From Clostridia bacterium (lineage in GTDB: Bacteria; Bacillota; Clostridia; Acetivibrionales; DSM-2933): 54,233 nt of DNA. Where the stretch lies: assembly GCA_026416815.1 (NCBI GenBank), contig JAOAEJ010000034.1, positions 1-54,233 of the forward strand, written 5' to 3'. Of the stretch, positions 46,618 through 54,233 are shown in pieces (position 1 is the first letter of the stretch; every line of letters begins with the position of its first letter). The position numbers were made by a program, and so were the translations under genes. The notes below the pieces were generated by a model that saw nothing but the letters and a program-made list of their open reading frames with translations, ran no database searches and was not told the origin of the DNA.

Positions 46618-48540
46618 ATGAATTATGGATTTATAAGAGTTGCAGCAGCAGTACCGGAGCTTAAGGTTGCTGATTGTGAATATAATACCGAGCAAATAAT
46701 TAATATTATAAATAAAGCTGAGGAAGCAGAAGCCCAGTTTGTAGTGTTCCCTGAGCTTTCCATTACATCCTATACTTGCGCCGACTTATTTCATCAACAA
46801 GCTTTACTAAAAGAGTGTATTACACAGCTCACCAGAATTCTGGAAAAAACGAGAAAGCTTGGAGTGGTTGTTTTAATAGGTATGCCGCTAAATGTTGACA
46901 ATCAGTTATTCAACTGTGCAGTGGCGGTACAACATGGGCGGATTCTTGGCGTAGTGCCTAAGACGTATATTCCCAACTATAGTGAATTCTATGAAAAACG
47001 GTGGTTTGCTACAGGCTTGAAGGCTATAAATGATACAGTGATGTTATGTGGGCAGCAGGTGCCTTTTGGAGTTGACGTCCTATTTGAAGCGGCAAATGTG
47101 CCTGGATTATGCTTTGGAATGGAGGTTTGCGAGGATTTATGGGTCCCTATACCTCCAAGCTCTTACCAGGCAGTTTACGGTGCGACAATTCTATTTAACC
47201 TTTCGGCAAGCAATGAGATAGTAGGAAAGTATGAATATAGAAGGGAGCTGGTCAGGCAGCAATCGGCAAAGTGCACCGCAGCCTATGTATATACTTCATC
47301 GGGTATACATGAATCTACTACGGACATCGTATTCGGAGGGCACGCAATGATAGCTGAGTATGGAGGAATGCTGGCTGAGTCTGAGCGGTTTCAGGAAAGT
47401 GAGCAGTTGATATATGGTGATATAGATATTCAAAAGCTGATGAGCGATAGATATAAGAACACTAGCTTTATGGAAGCCTTACCCGGTAAGAAGTTCAGAA
47501 AGGTACAATTTGAGGTGAAAAATGTAGAATTAAAAGGCTTGAAGAGATATGTTGACCCTCATCCTTTTGTGCCTTCCAACGCAGCTACCAGGGATAACAG
47601 GTGTAAAGAAATATTTGCAATACAGACTTCCGGATTGGCTAAAAGAATAAAACATACGGGGCTGAAAAAAGCAGTTATCGGCATTTCTGGCGGGCTGGAT
47701 TCTACCCTCGCTTTGCTGGTAACGGCTAGAGCATTTGATAGTTTGGGCATATCAAGGGAAAACATAGTTGCTATTACCATGCCGGGTTTTGGGACTACAA
47801 ATACTACTTATACCAATGCGCTTGAACTTATGGGATCAATGGGGGTAAGTATTAGTGAAATAGATATAAAGCCCTCATGTATACAACACTTTAAAGATAT
47901 TGGACATGATCCCGACATTCACGATGTGACCTATGAAAATGTACAAGCCCGTGAGCGCACACAGGTACTAATGGACATTGCAAACAAACAGGGGGGGCTT
48001 GTAATAGGTACAGGAGATCTCTCGGAGCTTGCCCTTGGATGGTGTACGTATAATGGTGACCATATGTCCATGTATGCCGTAAATACAAGTATACCTAAGA
48101 CCCTTGTGAAATCTCTGGTGCAGTGGGCAGCAGAGAATGTATTTGAAGGAGCTACAAAGGATGTACTTTATAGAATTTTAAATACCCCTATTAGCCCCGA
48201 ATTGCTTCCACCAAGTCCGACAGGGGAGATAGAACAGAAAACAGAGGATATAGTAGGCCCTTATGAGCTTCACGACTTCTTCTTGTATCATATGATGAGG
48301 TATGGAGCTTCTCCGCGTAAAATACTCTTCCTTGCGGAAAAATCTTTCGACGGAAAGTATTCTGCGGAGGAGATAAAAAAATGGTTGAGGATGTTCTATA
48401 GAAGGTTTTTCTCTCAACAGTTCAAGCGCTCTTGCTTACCTGATGGACCCAAGGTGGGTACCATCAGTCTTTCACCAAGGGGAGACTGGCGTATGCCAAG
48501 TGACGCTGAAGCGAGATTGTGGCTTAAAGAATTGGAGTAA
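46618..48540 (+). CDS. nadE: Glutamine-dependent NAD+ synthetase
   Basis: A 640-residue enzyme making NAD+ from deamido-NAD+, glutamine and ATP. The N-terminal nitrilase-type glutaminase has the Glu46-Lys115-Cys171 set (FPELSIT, VVPKTYIPNY, MEVCEDLW). The C-terminal synthetase (about 325-640) carries the P-loop VIGISGGLDSTLALL and GTGDLSELALGWCTYNGDH. Length and order match the two-domain bacterial type, so no separate amidotransferase is needed. Start: ATG with GGGTGA four bases upstream. Monocistronic. Confidence 0.97.
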   Translation: MNYGFIRVAAAVPELKVADCEYNTEQIINIINKAEEAEAQFVVFPELSITSYTCADLFHQQALLKECITQLTRILEKTRKLGVVVLIGMPLNVDNQLFNCAVAVQHGRILGVVPKTYIPNYSEFYEKRWFATGLKAINDTVMLCGQQVPFGVDVLFEAANVPGLCFGMEVCEDLWVPIPPSSYQAVYGATILFNLSASNEIVGKYEYRRELVRQQSAKCTAAYVYTSSGIHESTTDIVFGGHAMIAEYGGMLAESERFQESEQLIYGDIDIQKLMSDRYKNTSFMEALPGKKFRKVQFEVKNVELKGLKRYVDPHPFVPSNAATRDNRCKEIFAIQTSGLAKRIKHTGLKKAVIGISGGLDSTLALLVTARAFDSLGISRENIVAITMPGFGTTNTTYTNALELMGSMGVSISEIDIKPSCIQHFKDIGHDPDIHDVTYENVQARERTQVLMDIANKQGGLVIGTGDLSELALGWCTYNGDHMSMYAVNTSIPKTLVKSLVQWAAENVFEGATKDVLYRILNTPISPELLPPSPTGEIEQKTEDIVGPYELHDFFLYHMMRYGASPRKILFLAEKSFDGKYSAEEIKKWLRMFYRRFFSQQFKRSCLPDGPKVGTISLSPRGDWRMPSDAEARLWLKELE

Positions 48541-48549
48541 ATAAAAAGG

Positions 48550-48585
48550 AAAATGCGGGTTAACGTTAAAGTTACCCGCATTTCT
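48550..48585 (+). terminator. Terminator after nadE
   Basis: AAATGCGGGTTAAC pairs with GTTACCCGCATTT with one bulge, followed by CTTTATTTTTG. Its right arm overlaps the end of the small minus-strand gene at 48572. Confidence 0.8.
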
Positions 48586-48736
48586 TTATTTTTGTATCAA
48601 GAAAGTTAATTTCATAGAAAGAAGTGTTTTTGTCTTTTTTTTCTTTAATCACGTGTTTAAAATTATTTGCATAACGTAAGATTAGTGCAGTGGCAAATAC
48701 CCCTAAAATTAAGCCTACAAAAAAAATAACTAACAA
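48572..48736 (-). CDS. Possible 54-residue single-pass membrane protein
   Basis: TTG at 48736 lies seven bases after GGAAGGTG. The product has one membrane segment (LVIFFVGLILGVFATALIL) and then a basic cytosolic tail with KEKKDKN and INFLDTKIKKCG. The start is non-ATG and the end runs into the nadE terminator, so support is moderate. Not recognised. Confidence 0.45.
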   Translation of the reverse strand: MLVIFFVGLILGVFATALILRYANNFKHVIKEKKDKNTSFYEINFLDTKIKKCG

Positions 48737-49117
48737 GCCATTTCACCTTCCAATTCATAATAAAACAATAGAACTATTAAAAAATTAGAATCATAAACTA
48801 TTATTTTACATTTCTATAATAATATAAGTTTGAAAAATTTAAAAGTACCTGTAATAATCTGTAATTAATTTGTAACAAAAAATAATATATTATCGATGAT
48901 TACAATTTTATATTAAAATTTTTATAGTTATATGTAAAGTATCCAATAGTCATATTTTAAAAAATTTTAGTCATATATTTTAATCCGGAAGTCATAATTA
49001 TGATGAAAGTATTACCTGGTTAATACTGTATTTATACCTGTAGACCCCGAGTTTAGCAGTGTTTGGGACTATTTTAATTTACCTGTAATATACATAAAAA
49101 ATATTTTAGAAATTCTA
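48737..49117. other. Non-coding AT-rich region before the tRNA operon
   Basis: About 380 bases with only T/A-rich tracts and a few scattered CCTGTAATA words (48847 and 49081 regions). I see no gene or conserved RNA in it. Confidence 0.4.
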
Positions 49118-49146
49118 TTGACTTTTAGGTATGGGTGCCTTATAAT
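49118..49146 (+). promoter_or_regulatory. Promoter of the tRNA operon
   Basis: TTGACT (49118-49123) and TATAAT (49141-49146) with a 17-base spacer, about 50 bases before tRNA-His. Confidence 0.85.
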
Positions 49147-49195
49147 AACCAATGTGCTTGAGCGGTAACGAAAACGAAACGCCAGCAACAAATGC

Positions 49196-49273
<78 letters not shown>

Positions 49274-49337
49274 CATAAAGAGGTGGGAAGTTGCAAATAA
49301 TATTAAAAAGTATTCGACTTCTCATTTCTAAACACTT

Positions 49338-49414
49338 TGGGATGTAGCCAAGCCGGTAAGGCACCAGACTTTGACTCTGGCATTTCGTTGGTTCGAGTCC
49401 AGCCATCCCAGCCA
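49338..49414 (+). tRNA. tRNA-Gln (TTG)
   Basis: Acceptor TGGGATG/CATCCCA, anticodon TTG in AGACTTTGACTCT, T arm GGTTCGAGTCC, discriminator G and encoded CCA. Confidence 0.95.
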
Positions 49415-49420
49415 TTATAT

Positions 49421-49493
49421 GGGCCATTAGCTCAGTCGGCAGAGCACTTGACTTTTAATCAAGGTGTCCCGCGTTCGAGTCGCGGATGGCTCA
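49421..49493 (+). tRNA. tRNA-Lys (TTT)
   Basis: Acceptor GGGCCAT/ATGGCTC, anticodon TTT in TGACTTTTAATCA, discriminator A. The CCA is not encoded (TTA follows), unlike the two upstream tRNAs, so it must be added after transcription. Confidence 0.95.
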
Positions 49494-49500
49494 TTAAAAG

Positions 49501-49545
49501 AAAAGCGTGTATTTCATCAAAAGTGAAATACGCGCTTTTCTTTGT
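49501..49545 (+). terminator. Terminator of the tRNA operon
   Basis: AAAAGCGTGTATTTCA (49501-49516) pairs with TGAAATACGCGCTTTT (49524-49539), then CTTTGTTTTT. Confidence 0.9.
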
Positions 49546-49598
49546 TTTTAAAATTCAGCTCTTTATCAATTTTTTTGCTAGGCAAAGAATGTTCAGAA

Positions 49599-50042
49599 CT
49601 AAGCATTGTCGTCAGTTTTATTACGTAATTCGGTGATTTTTCCAGATAGCCAAAGTAAACCATAAAATGCTGCGAAATAAGTGATACCTGCAAATAGCAG
49701 AAACACAATATTTAACCCACTTTGGGAATATTGGATTGCTCCTATCGATAGTAAAAAAACTATATCTGATATAATAACAATTTTTAGCTTATTTTTCTGA
49801 TTAGAGTTTTGTATATTTACTGCATAAACACTGCTCATTATCATCCTAATAAAAACATACAATGAAATTCCCATATAAAGAATAAATTCAGTAAAGTATT
49901 CTTTTGTAGGCATTTCCAGAACAATGGATTTAACAAATACGATAATTGTTAGAGCCAAAAACATAATCCCAAAAGCTTCGCTAGCAATTTTATGTTTCGT
50001 TTGTGTTATTCTTTCGTCATTAATTTTTTTTCCAATAAACAT
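49599..50042 (-). CDS. Four-segment membrane protein paired with an XRE regulator
   Basis: A 147-residue protein with about four membrane helices (near 20-42, 55-75, 90-108, 112-132) and no catalytic motif. The upstream ATG overlaps the ribosome site GGGAGGA, so ATG 50042 (MFIGKKINDERI), six bases after it, is preferred. It begins two bases after the XRE stop. XRE plus small polytopic membrane protein pairs (such as YozG with a DUF2975 protein in Bacillus) are common in Firmicutes; their role is not well known. Confidence 0.75.
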   Translation of the reverse strand: MFIGKKINDERITQTKHKIASEAFGIMFLALTIIVFVKSIVLEMPTKEYFTEFILYMGISLYVFIRMIMSSVYAVNIQNSNQKNKLKIVIISDIVFLLSIGAIQYSQSGLNIVFLLFAGITYFAAFYGLLWLSGKITELRNKTDDNA

Positions 50043-50044
50043 AC

Positions 50045-50239
50045 TCATTCCTCCCAAAATAAATCGTTTAATGTTTTGTTCAATGCCTTACATATGGCAA
50101 TACAAAGGTTAAGTGAGGGATTGTAGTTTCCTGCCTCAATCATCAAGATGGTTTGTCTCGTTACGCCTACTTTTTCGGCAAGCTGTTCTTGTGACAAGTC
50201 ATTCTCGATTCGAGCTATTTTCATTTTTTTATTCTTCAA
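50045..50239 (-). CDS. Short XRE-family regulator
   Basis: A 64-residue Cro/CI helix-turn-helix protein, essentially only the DNA-binding domain (LSQEQLAEKVGVTRQTILMIE, YNPSLNLCIAICKAL). The start is TTG 50239, seven bases after AGGAGGTG. Such YozG-like regulators are usually co-transcribed with the membrane protein that follows, as here. Confidence 0.9.
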   Translation of the reverse strand: MKNKKMKIARIENDLSQEQLAEKVGVTRQTILMIEAGNYNPSLNLCIAICKALNKTLNDLFWEE

Positions 50240-50576
50240 TAAGAGACACCTCCTATACTAAATATTGTAATATAATGCATTCTAAATGTCAAATATATAT
50301 TACAATATGTTTATATAAGCTTACATTAATGTCGAAAGATATAGTGTTTAGTGTCTATGAAGCATATAATAGATTTAAGGGCAGTTCAAAGGTTTCAACA
50401 TGGTTATATCAAATATTCATTTTGCTGCATTAAACAAAAAGTGGAAGGTACAAAATATTTATCCCTCGGATGGCGGAGAGCAAAGTGAACTGGAAAAAGT
50501 CTTGTATGGATATGTTAAGGCTAATAAGTAAGCCTTGATTAGCGTATGTATATATTCTTTAATGGGGGATTGTGCT
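50240..50576. other. Gap with one doubtful small reading frame
   Basis: Contains the XRE promoter (leftward) and the leader of the cyanophycinase-like gene. A 43-codon frame (50400-50531, ending LEKVLYGYVKANK) is open but has no ribosome site; it could be a gene remnant. Nothing else is evident. Confidence 0.35.
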
Positions 50577-51788
50577 GTGGCGGTAAATGGTAGAAGGATG
50601 GTGCTTATTGGCGGCGGGCTTAGTGACAGCAATGGGGAAGTATATAACGAGATAGTACGGCTAGCCGGTGGAAAGGGTATTGCTAAAATCGGTATCATTT
50701 CGGCGGCTTCCGTTTCTGAAAGCCAGGACCCGTATATAGGGACTTCTCAAGCGTGTAATTCAAGGGTGGATGGTCAATATTATGGAAAGCTTTTTAAAGG
50801 CACATATGATGTACTGGATGCACAATGGATTCCTATAGACATGGATAACATAAACAATAATGAAAATCAACAGGTTATAAATCAAATAAACAGCATGACG
50901 GGCTTCTTCTTTACCGGTGGAGATCAAAGACGGCTGATTAACTGCTTTCGTAATAGTGACGGTACCGACTCCTTTGCACTTGCAGCAATCAAAAGAAAGT
51001 ATGAGGATGGAGCTGTAGTGGCAGGAAGCAGTGCGGGTGCAGCAGTTTTGGCTGGATATCCTATGATTACCGGTGGGGAAAGCTATAATGCAATGTTGAA
51101 TGGGGCATATACGACTGTGAGTAGAGATGAATTATCTTATGAGCCTAGGGGTGGGTTTGGGCTATTTTCTTACGGAATTCTGGATACACACTTCAGTGAG
51201 CGCGGTCGGCAGGGAAGGGTAATACGTCTGGCCTTTGATACATCTGGTACTATGGCATATGGTGTAGATGAAAATACTGCACTTGTTGTGACAAATGCAG
51301 ATACCAATAGCGTGGAGATGGAGGTACTGGGGCAAAATGGTGTATTTATTTTTGACCTGTCCAAGGCATATAAGGGGACTGACAGCTTCTGGTCACTCTA
51401 TAATATAATCACTACGTACCTTACCAAGGGTGATAAGTACAATCCGCTTACAAAACAGATAATTATAGCGGGGTGGAAAACTGCATTAAGCGGGCGTGAG
51501 TGCGGTACTTATGCTGCTGTTACAGAGGATATATTTAGTAGTCTCAATAATATAGGCATGGGTGGTGTAAGAAAAAACCCCAGGGAATTTGTAAGGGTCT
51601 CAACTAGCCTGTTTGCTTCTCGTTTAAGCATGTGTACTTATGGAAGGACTTACGAGAGAAATGGGGCATATGAAGTAAAGATGGCAAAGAGTAGTATTCT
51701 GGGATCTGAGGCATACCACGGCTATGATGAAACTGGGATGCAGCGTTTTTCATATAAGTATTTGAATCTAGATATATATAAGTGTTAG
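50577..51788 (+). CDS. cphB: Cyanophycinase-like S51-family peptidase
   Basis: About 403 residues from GTG 50577, seven bases after GGGGGA; a longer frame upstream has no site. The Ser nucleophile is Ser152 in AGSSAGAAV, the GGDQ motif is in FFTGGDQRRL, and the His is in LDTHFSERGRQGR, the cyanophycinase signature. CphB splits cyanophycin (Asp-Arg polymer) into beta-Asp-Arg dipeptides. The catalytic domain is about 1-285; a C-terminal region of over 100 residues is extra compared with simple CphB. No cyanophycin synthetase gene is in the window, so the substrate is an inference. Confidence 0.82.
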   Translation: MAVNGRRMVLIGGGLSDSNGEVYNEIVRLAGGKGIAKIGIISAASVSESQDPYIGTSQACNSRVDGQYYGKLFKGTYDVLDAQWIPIDMDNINNNENQQVINQINSMTGFFFTGGDQRRLINCFRNSDGTDSFALAAIKRKYEDGAVVAGSSAGAAVLAGYPMITGGESYNAMLNGAYTTVSRDELSYEPRGGFGLFSYGILDTHFSERGRQGRVIRLAFDTSGTMAYGVDENTALVVTNADTNSVEMEVLGQNGVFIFDLSKAYKGTDSFWSLYNIITTYLTKGDKYNPLTKQIIIAGWKTALSGRECGTYAAVTEDIFSSLNNIGMGGVRKNPREFVRVSTSLFASRLSMCTYGRTYERNGAYEVKMAKSSILGSEAYHGYDETGMQRFSYKYLNLDIYKC

Positions 51789-51864
51789 AGGCTATTTTGT
51801 TGCTGAAATCCAATGCAGTACTTAAAATTTGTTGCCAACAATTGTGTTGGTTATTATAAGTCGG

Positions 51865-51907
51865 GGCTTTATCAAGAGTAAGTTAACTTTGGTAAAGCCT
51901 TTGTTTT
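51865..51907 (+). terminator. Terminator after the cyanophycinase-like gene
   Basis: GGCTTTATCAA (51865-51875) pairs with TTGGTAAAGCC (51889-51899), followed by TTTGTTTTT. Confidence 0.85.
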
Positions 51908-52128
51908 TATCTGCATTTATCCCTCAATGACTTTTAATTGTAAAATCTGTGTCGAGTAATGTAATAATTATGTATTTGAAGAAAATTATGTAAGAATATA
52001 TAATAAGTTATAAATTACCTGGAATAATCCAGGTTGATTAGTAGACGTTTACATAATTAATACTAATTTAATACAAAAGACAAAGGTTGAAAGTTAACTA
52101 ATATTATTTAAGGGGGATAAAAGTTAAT

Positions 52129-53846
52129 ATGGTTATGAAGCAGCATAAGAGTATAGCAGCTATATTAGTACTGCTATTACTGGTACAATTCTTGAGTTTT
52201 CCTTCGATTCCTATTTTGCAGTACCAAAAAGCATATGCAGAAGAAGCGCAGCCTGATACGCTAGCGCCTACTGCACCATCCGATTTGGTGTCACTGTCAA
52301 AAACCCAGAGTACTGTAGAATTATCATGGTCTGGCTCACTGGACAATATCTGCGTAACCGAATACGATGTGTATTCCAGGGTTACAGTAATAGCCTCAGT
52401 TTATGGAACATCCTATACTGTGGCGGGACTTACACCAGGCACAAAATATGACTTTATGGTTAAAGCCAGGGACGCAGCAGGTAATATCTCTGAATCAAGC
52501 AATCTATTAAGTGTCACTACATTAGCAAGCGTAGCTGTGCCCACGAATATAATAGCTACAGCGGTTTCGAGCTCGGAAATAACAGTATCATGGTCAGCTG
52601 TAGATGGTGCATCAGGGTATGATATTGAGGTGGATGGGAGCGTAGTGGGACAACCACGGGATTTTATGCGGTACAAGATAATACAAACCTTTATATGATG
52701 GTAAAAGCTTCTGGGATATCAGGGACAAATCATTTATACATAGACAGTGATAATAATGGAGATACCGGATACCGAGGCTCTGTATGGACAAATTGTGGGG
52801 CTGAGTATCTTGTAGAGAATGGTGCTTTGTACAGTTACAATGCCAATGGAACAAGCTGGCCTTGGACAAAGGTCACTAATATTACCATGCTAACCAGTGA
52901 TAGTGTAATAGAAACAGTTGTAAGCTTAAGCCTTATAGGTAGAAGTACTCCGGGTGAGATGAAGCTGTCGTACCGTAGAAACAGCACTGATTACGCACCG
53001 GTAAAATACAGTGCTATGGCTGTGGCGAATGCAAAGATTACTGGCATACTACCGTTGCCTGCCACTCCTGTGAGTATATCAGCGGAATCAACGGATAGAG
53101 CTATCGAGTTAAGGTGGGCTCCTGTTGATGGGGCAACAGGTTATAGCATTGAAGTGGATGGTGTAGAAATAGATAACGGTACAAGTACTGAGTACCTACA
53201 TAGTGATTTAGAGCCTAATACTCAGCATTCATATAGGATAAAGTCAAAAAATCAATATGGAGTAAGTGAGTGGAGTAATGCTATTACCAAGACGACACTT
53301 CTAGCTGTGCCCCAAAATGTTGAAGTAAAAGCAGGTAATGCGTCGGTAACGTTGACGTGGGATGTTGTAGATGGTGCTGATGGTTATGAAATATACCGCA
53401 ATGGTGAAAAGATAGCCGATGTAGTTAATGCAACATACATAGATACAGAAGTAGAGCAGGGATCAACTTATACATATGCGGTAAAGGCGTATAACAACCA
53501 GAGTAATGTATCAAGTCTAAGTAGCCAGGCAAATGCTATGGTTCTGTTAATTGTTCCAACAGATATTAAGGTATCATATGTTTCTTCTACATCTTTGAAA
53601 TTGTCATGGGATACTGTAGCTAATGCAGTAGAGTATGACATATATAGGCAAGGGTTAAAAATTGGAAGTTCATTGACTACATGCTATATAGATACCGACT
53701 TAATACAAGGAACTACTTACACATACACCGTAAGAGTGAAAGATTCAACAGGCAATGTTATAGGGGAAAGCAACGAGGTAATAGTGCCGACTGATGCTGT
53801 GCATGGTGATGTAATAGCTCCAAGTGCGCCAATTAATCTAAGATGA
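52129..53846 (+). pseudogene. Fibronectin-III repeat surface protein, disrupted
   Basis: The first frame (52129-52698) encodes a signal peptide, one complete FN3 domain (about 40-130) and the first third of a second one, ending abnormally after EVDGSVVG. A different reading frame then takes over: TTTGFYAVQDNTNL (from about 52650) leads straight into a domain of about 100 residues (HLYIDSDNNGDTGYRG) and three FN3 domains up to 53846. The missing rest of FN3 number two and the -1 frame change point to an internal deletion, not sequencing error alone. The final FN3 stops after IAPSAPINLR. The 52695 ATG has no ribosome site. Original function was probably a large secreted or wall-bound protein. 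Confidence 0.8.
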
Positions 53847-53892
53847 TATGTATCCAAACGGTTCTGATATTATTGGATGGGATGGTCGATAG
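53845..53892 (+). pseudogene. Tail of a lost protein, probably a toxin
   Basis: Just after the FN3 stop, in a different frame, the sequence reads DMYPNGSDIIGWDGR then a stop (TAG 53890-53892), one base before the ATG of an immunity-like gene. No upstream start exists in this frame, so it looks like the last 15 codons of a gene whose body was deleted. Its place before an immunity gene suggests the end of a polymorphic toxin; this is inference. Confidence 0.5.
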
Positions 53893-53893
53893 A

Positions 53894-54100
53894 ATGAATA
53901 TTGAATTACTAGATGAATCAATTTTACCAAAAGGATTTAAGTATCCGTCGTCATTTTTAAAAGCAATTAGTTTAAATTTAGTCAATTTAGACCTATGGTA
54001 CGTTATGGACAAGGAACAAATGATATATAGGTATGAGGGGATGAAAGAAAGGTATCCAAATAGAACTTTAATTCCTTTTGCACGAAGGGATGATAAGTAA
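53894..54100 (+). pseudogene. Truncated immunity-type (SMI1/KNR4-like) protein
   Basis: Sixty-eight residues from ATG 53894. ILPKGFKYPSSFLKAI, then a Trp-Tyr core and YPNRTLIPFARRDDK, resembles small SUKH/SMI1-type immunity proteins, which normally continue past FARRDD into an acidic IACFE-type block. Here the frame is cut by TAA within the GTAAGCGC end of an inserted element. It follows the toxin-like tail by one base, the usual toxin-immunity order. Family assignment is by general resemblance. Confidence 0.55.
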
Positions 54101-54233
54101 GCGCTCAATAAAAAGGTACCTTATGTTTTGAACCCCTGCATGGGATAATGCATCCATATAAGTATTTAGACTTTTTAGAGTTTTTCGACTCTATGTCAAA
54201 AGCCTAAAATCAGCTAAAGGAGGCATCCCAAGT
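54097..54233 (+). mobile_element. Left end of an IS66-family element
   Basis: GTAAGCGC at 54097-54104 matches the GTAAGCG-type inverted-repeat tip of IS66-family elements and sits exactly where the immunity frame breaks. A leader of about 120 bases follows, ending in a ribosome site (AAAGGAGG near 54215) for a gene beyond the window, as expected for tnpA. The right end and target duplication are outside the window. Confidence 0.65.

Noticed and set aside
50400..50531. 43-codon frame before the cyanophycinase-like gene
   Set aside because: No ribosome site and no recognisable feature; it may be a remnant or chance.
52640..52700. Programmed -1 frameshift joining the two FN3-protein frames
   Set aside because: No X-XXY-YYZ slippery heptamer or following stem is seen at the junction, and a third of an FN3 domain plus linker is missing, which a frameshift cannot explain. 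A deletion is simpler.

Overview
This window is AT-rich chromosomal DNA from an endospore-forming, low-GC Gram-positive bacterium of the Clostridia type. The signs are a CotF-like coat protein gene pair, a valine T-box leader, GGAGG-type ribosome sites with frequent GTG/TTG starts, ClpE, PilZ and CheW proteins, and PhoP-PhoR with 11-bp-period TTAACA boxes. A secreted subtilase carrying CBM6/35-like modules would suit a polysaccharide-degrading clostridium, but the genus is inference.

Layout. 1-8.1 kb: a large modular secreted subtilase (minus strand), a coat gene pair, uvrA behind an SOS box, and a 37-residue membrane peptide gene. 8.2-10.2 kb: a DUF47/PhoU-like gene and a Pit phosphate transporter gene behind candidate PHO boxes. 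10.6-14.6 kb: clpE, a ComEC-type metallo-beta-lactamase-fold protein and an XRE regulator. 14.6-15.9 kb: a small Agr-like cassette, in which a strong promoter drives a polytopic membrane protein resembling an AgrC sensor half without a kinase, followed four bases later by a 40-residue AgrD-like autoinducer precursor. 15.9-23.7 kb: a phosphate-starvation island, with pstB-phoU-phoP-phoR leftward and pstC-pstA then pstS rightward, PHO-box arrays pointing both ways between the halves, and another array before pstS. 23.7-31 kb: a chemoreceptor, zinc-phospholipase-C-like protein, amidase, CheW, ferritin-like protein, Fe-S aldo/keto reductase and argJ. 31.2-35.9 kb: two tandem paralogous 7TM-type sensor kinases. 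36-48.7 kb: an S66 carboxypeptidase, valine T-box, small membrane protein and valS, PilZ protein, a TetR/MMPL efflux operon with a clear operator, a Ca2+/H+ exchanger and nadE. 49.1-50.3 kb: a tRNA-His/Gln/Lys operon and an XRE/membrane-protein pair. 50.5-54.2 kb: a cyanophycinase-like gene, then a decayed fibronectin-III gene, a probable toxin tail, a truncated immunity-like gene and what looks like the left end of an IS66-family element.

How it fits together. The clearest regulatory unit is phosphate homeostasis: PhoPR and PhoU, the Pst importer, and a second Pit uptake route that appears to be under the same box type. The most unusual unit is the 14.2-15.9 kb peptide-signalling cassette. 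The right edge is the accessory, decaying part of the window.
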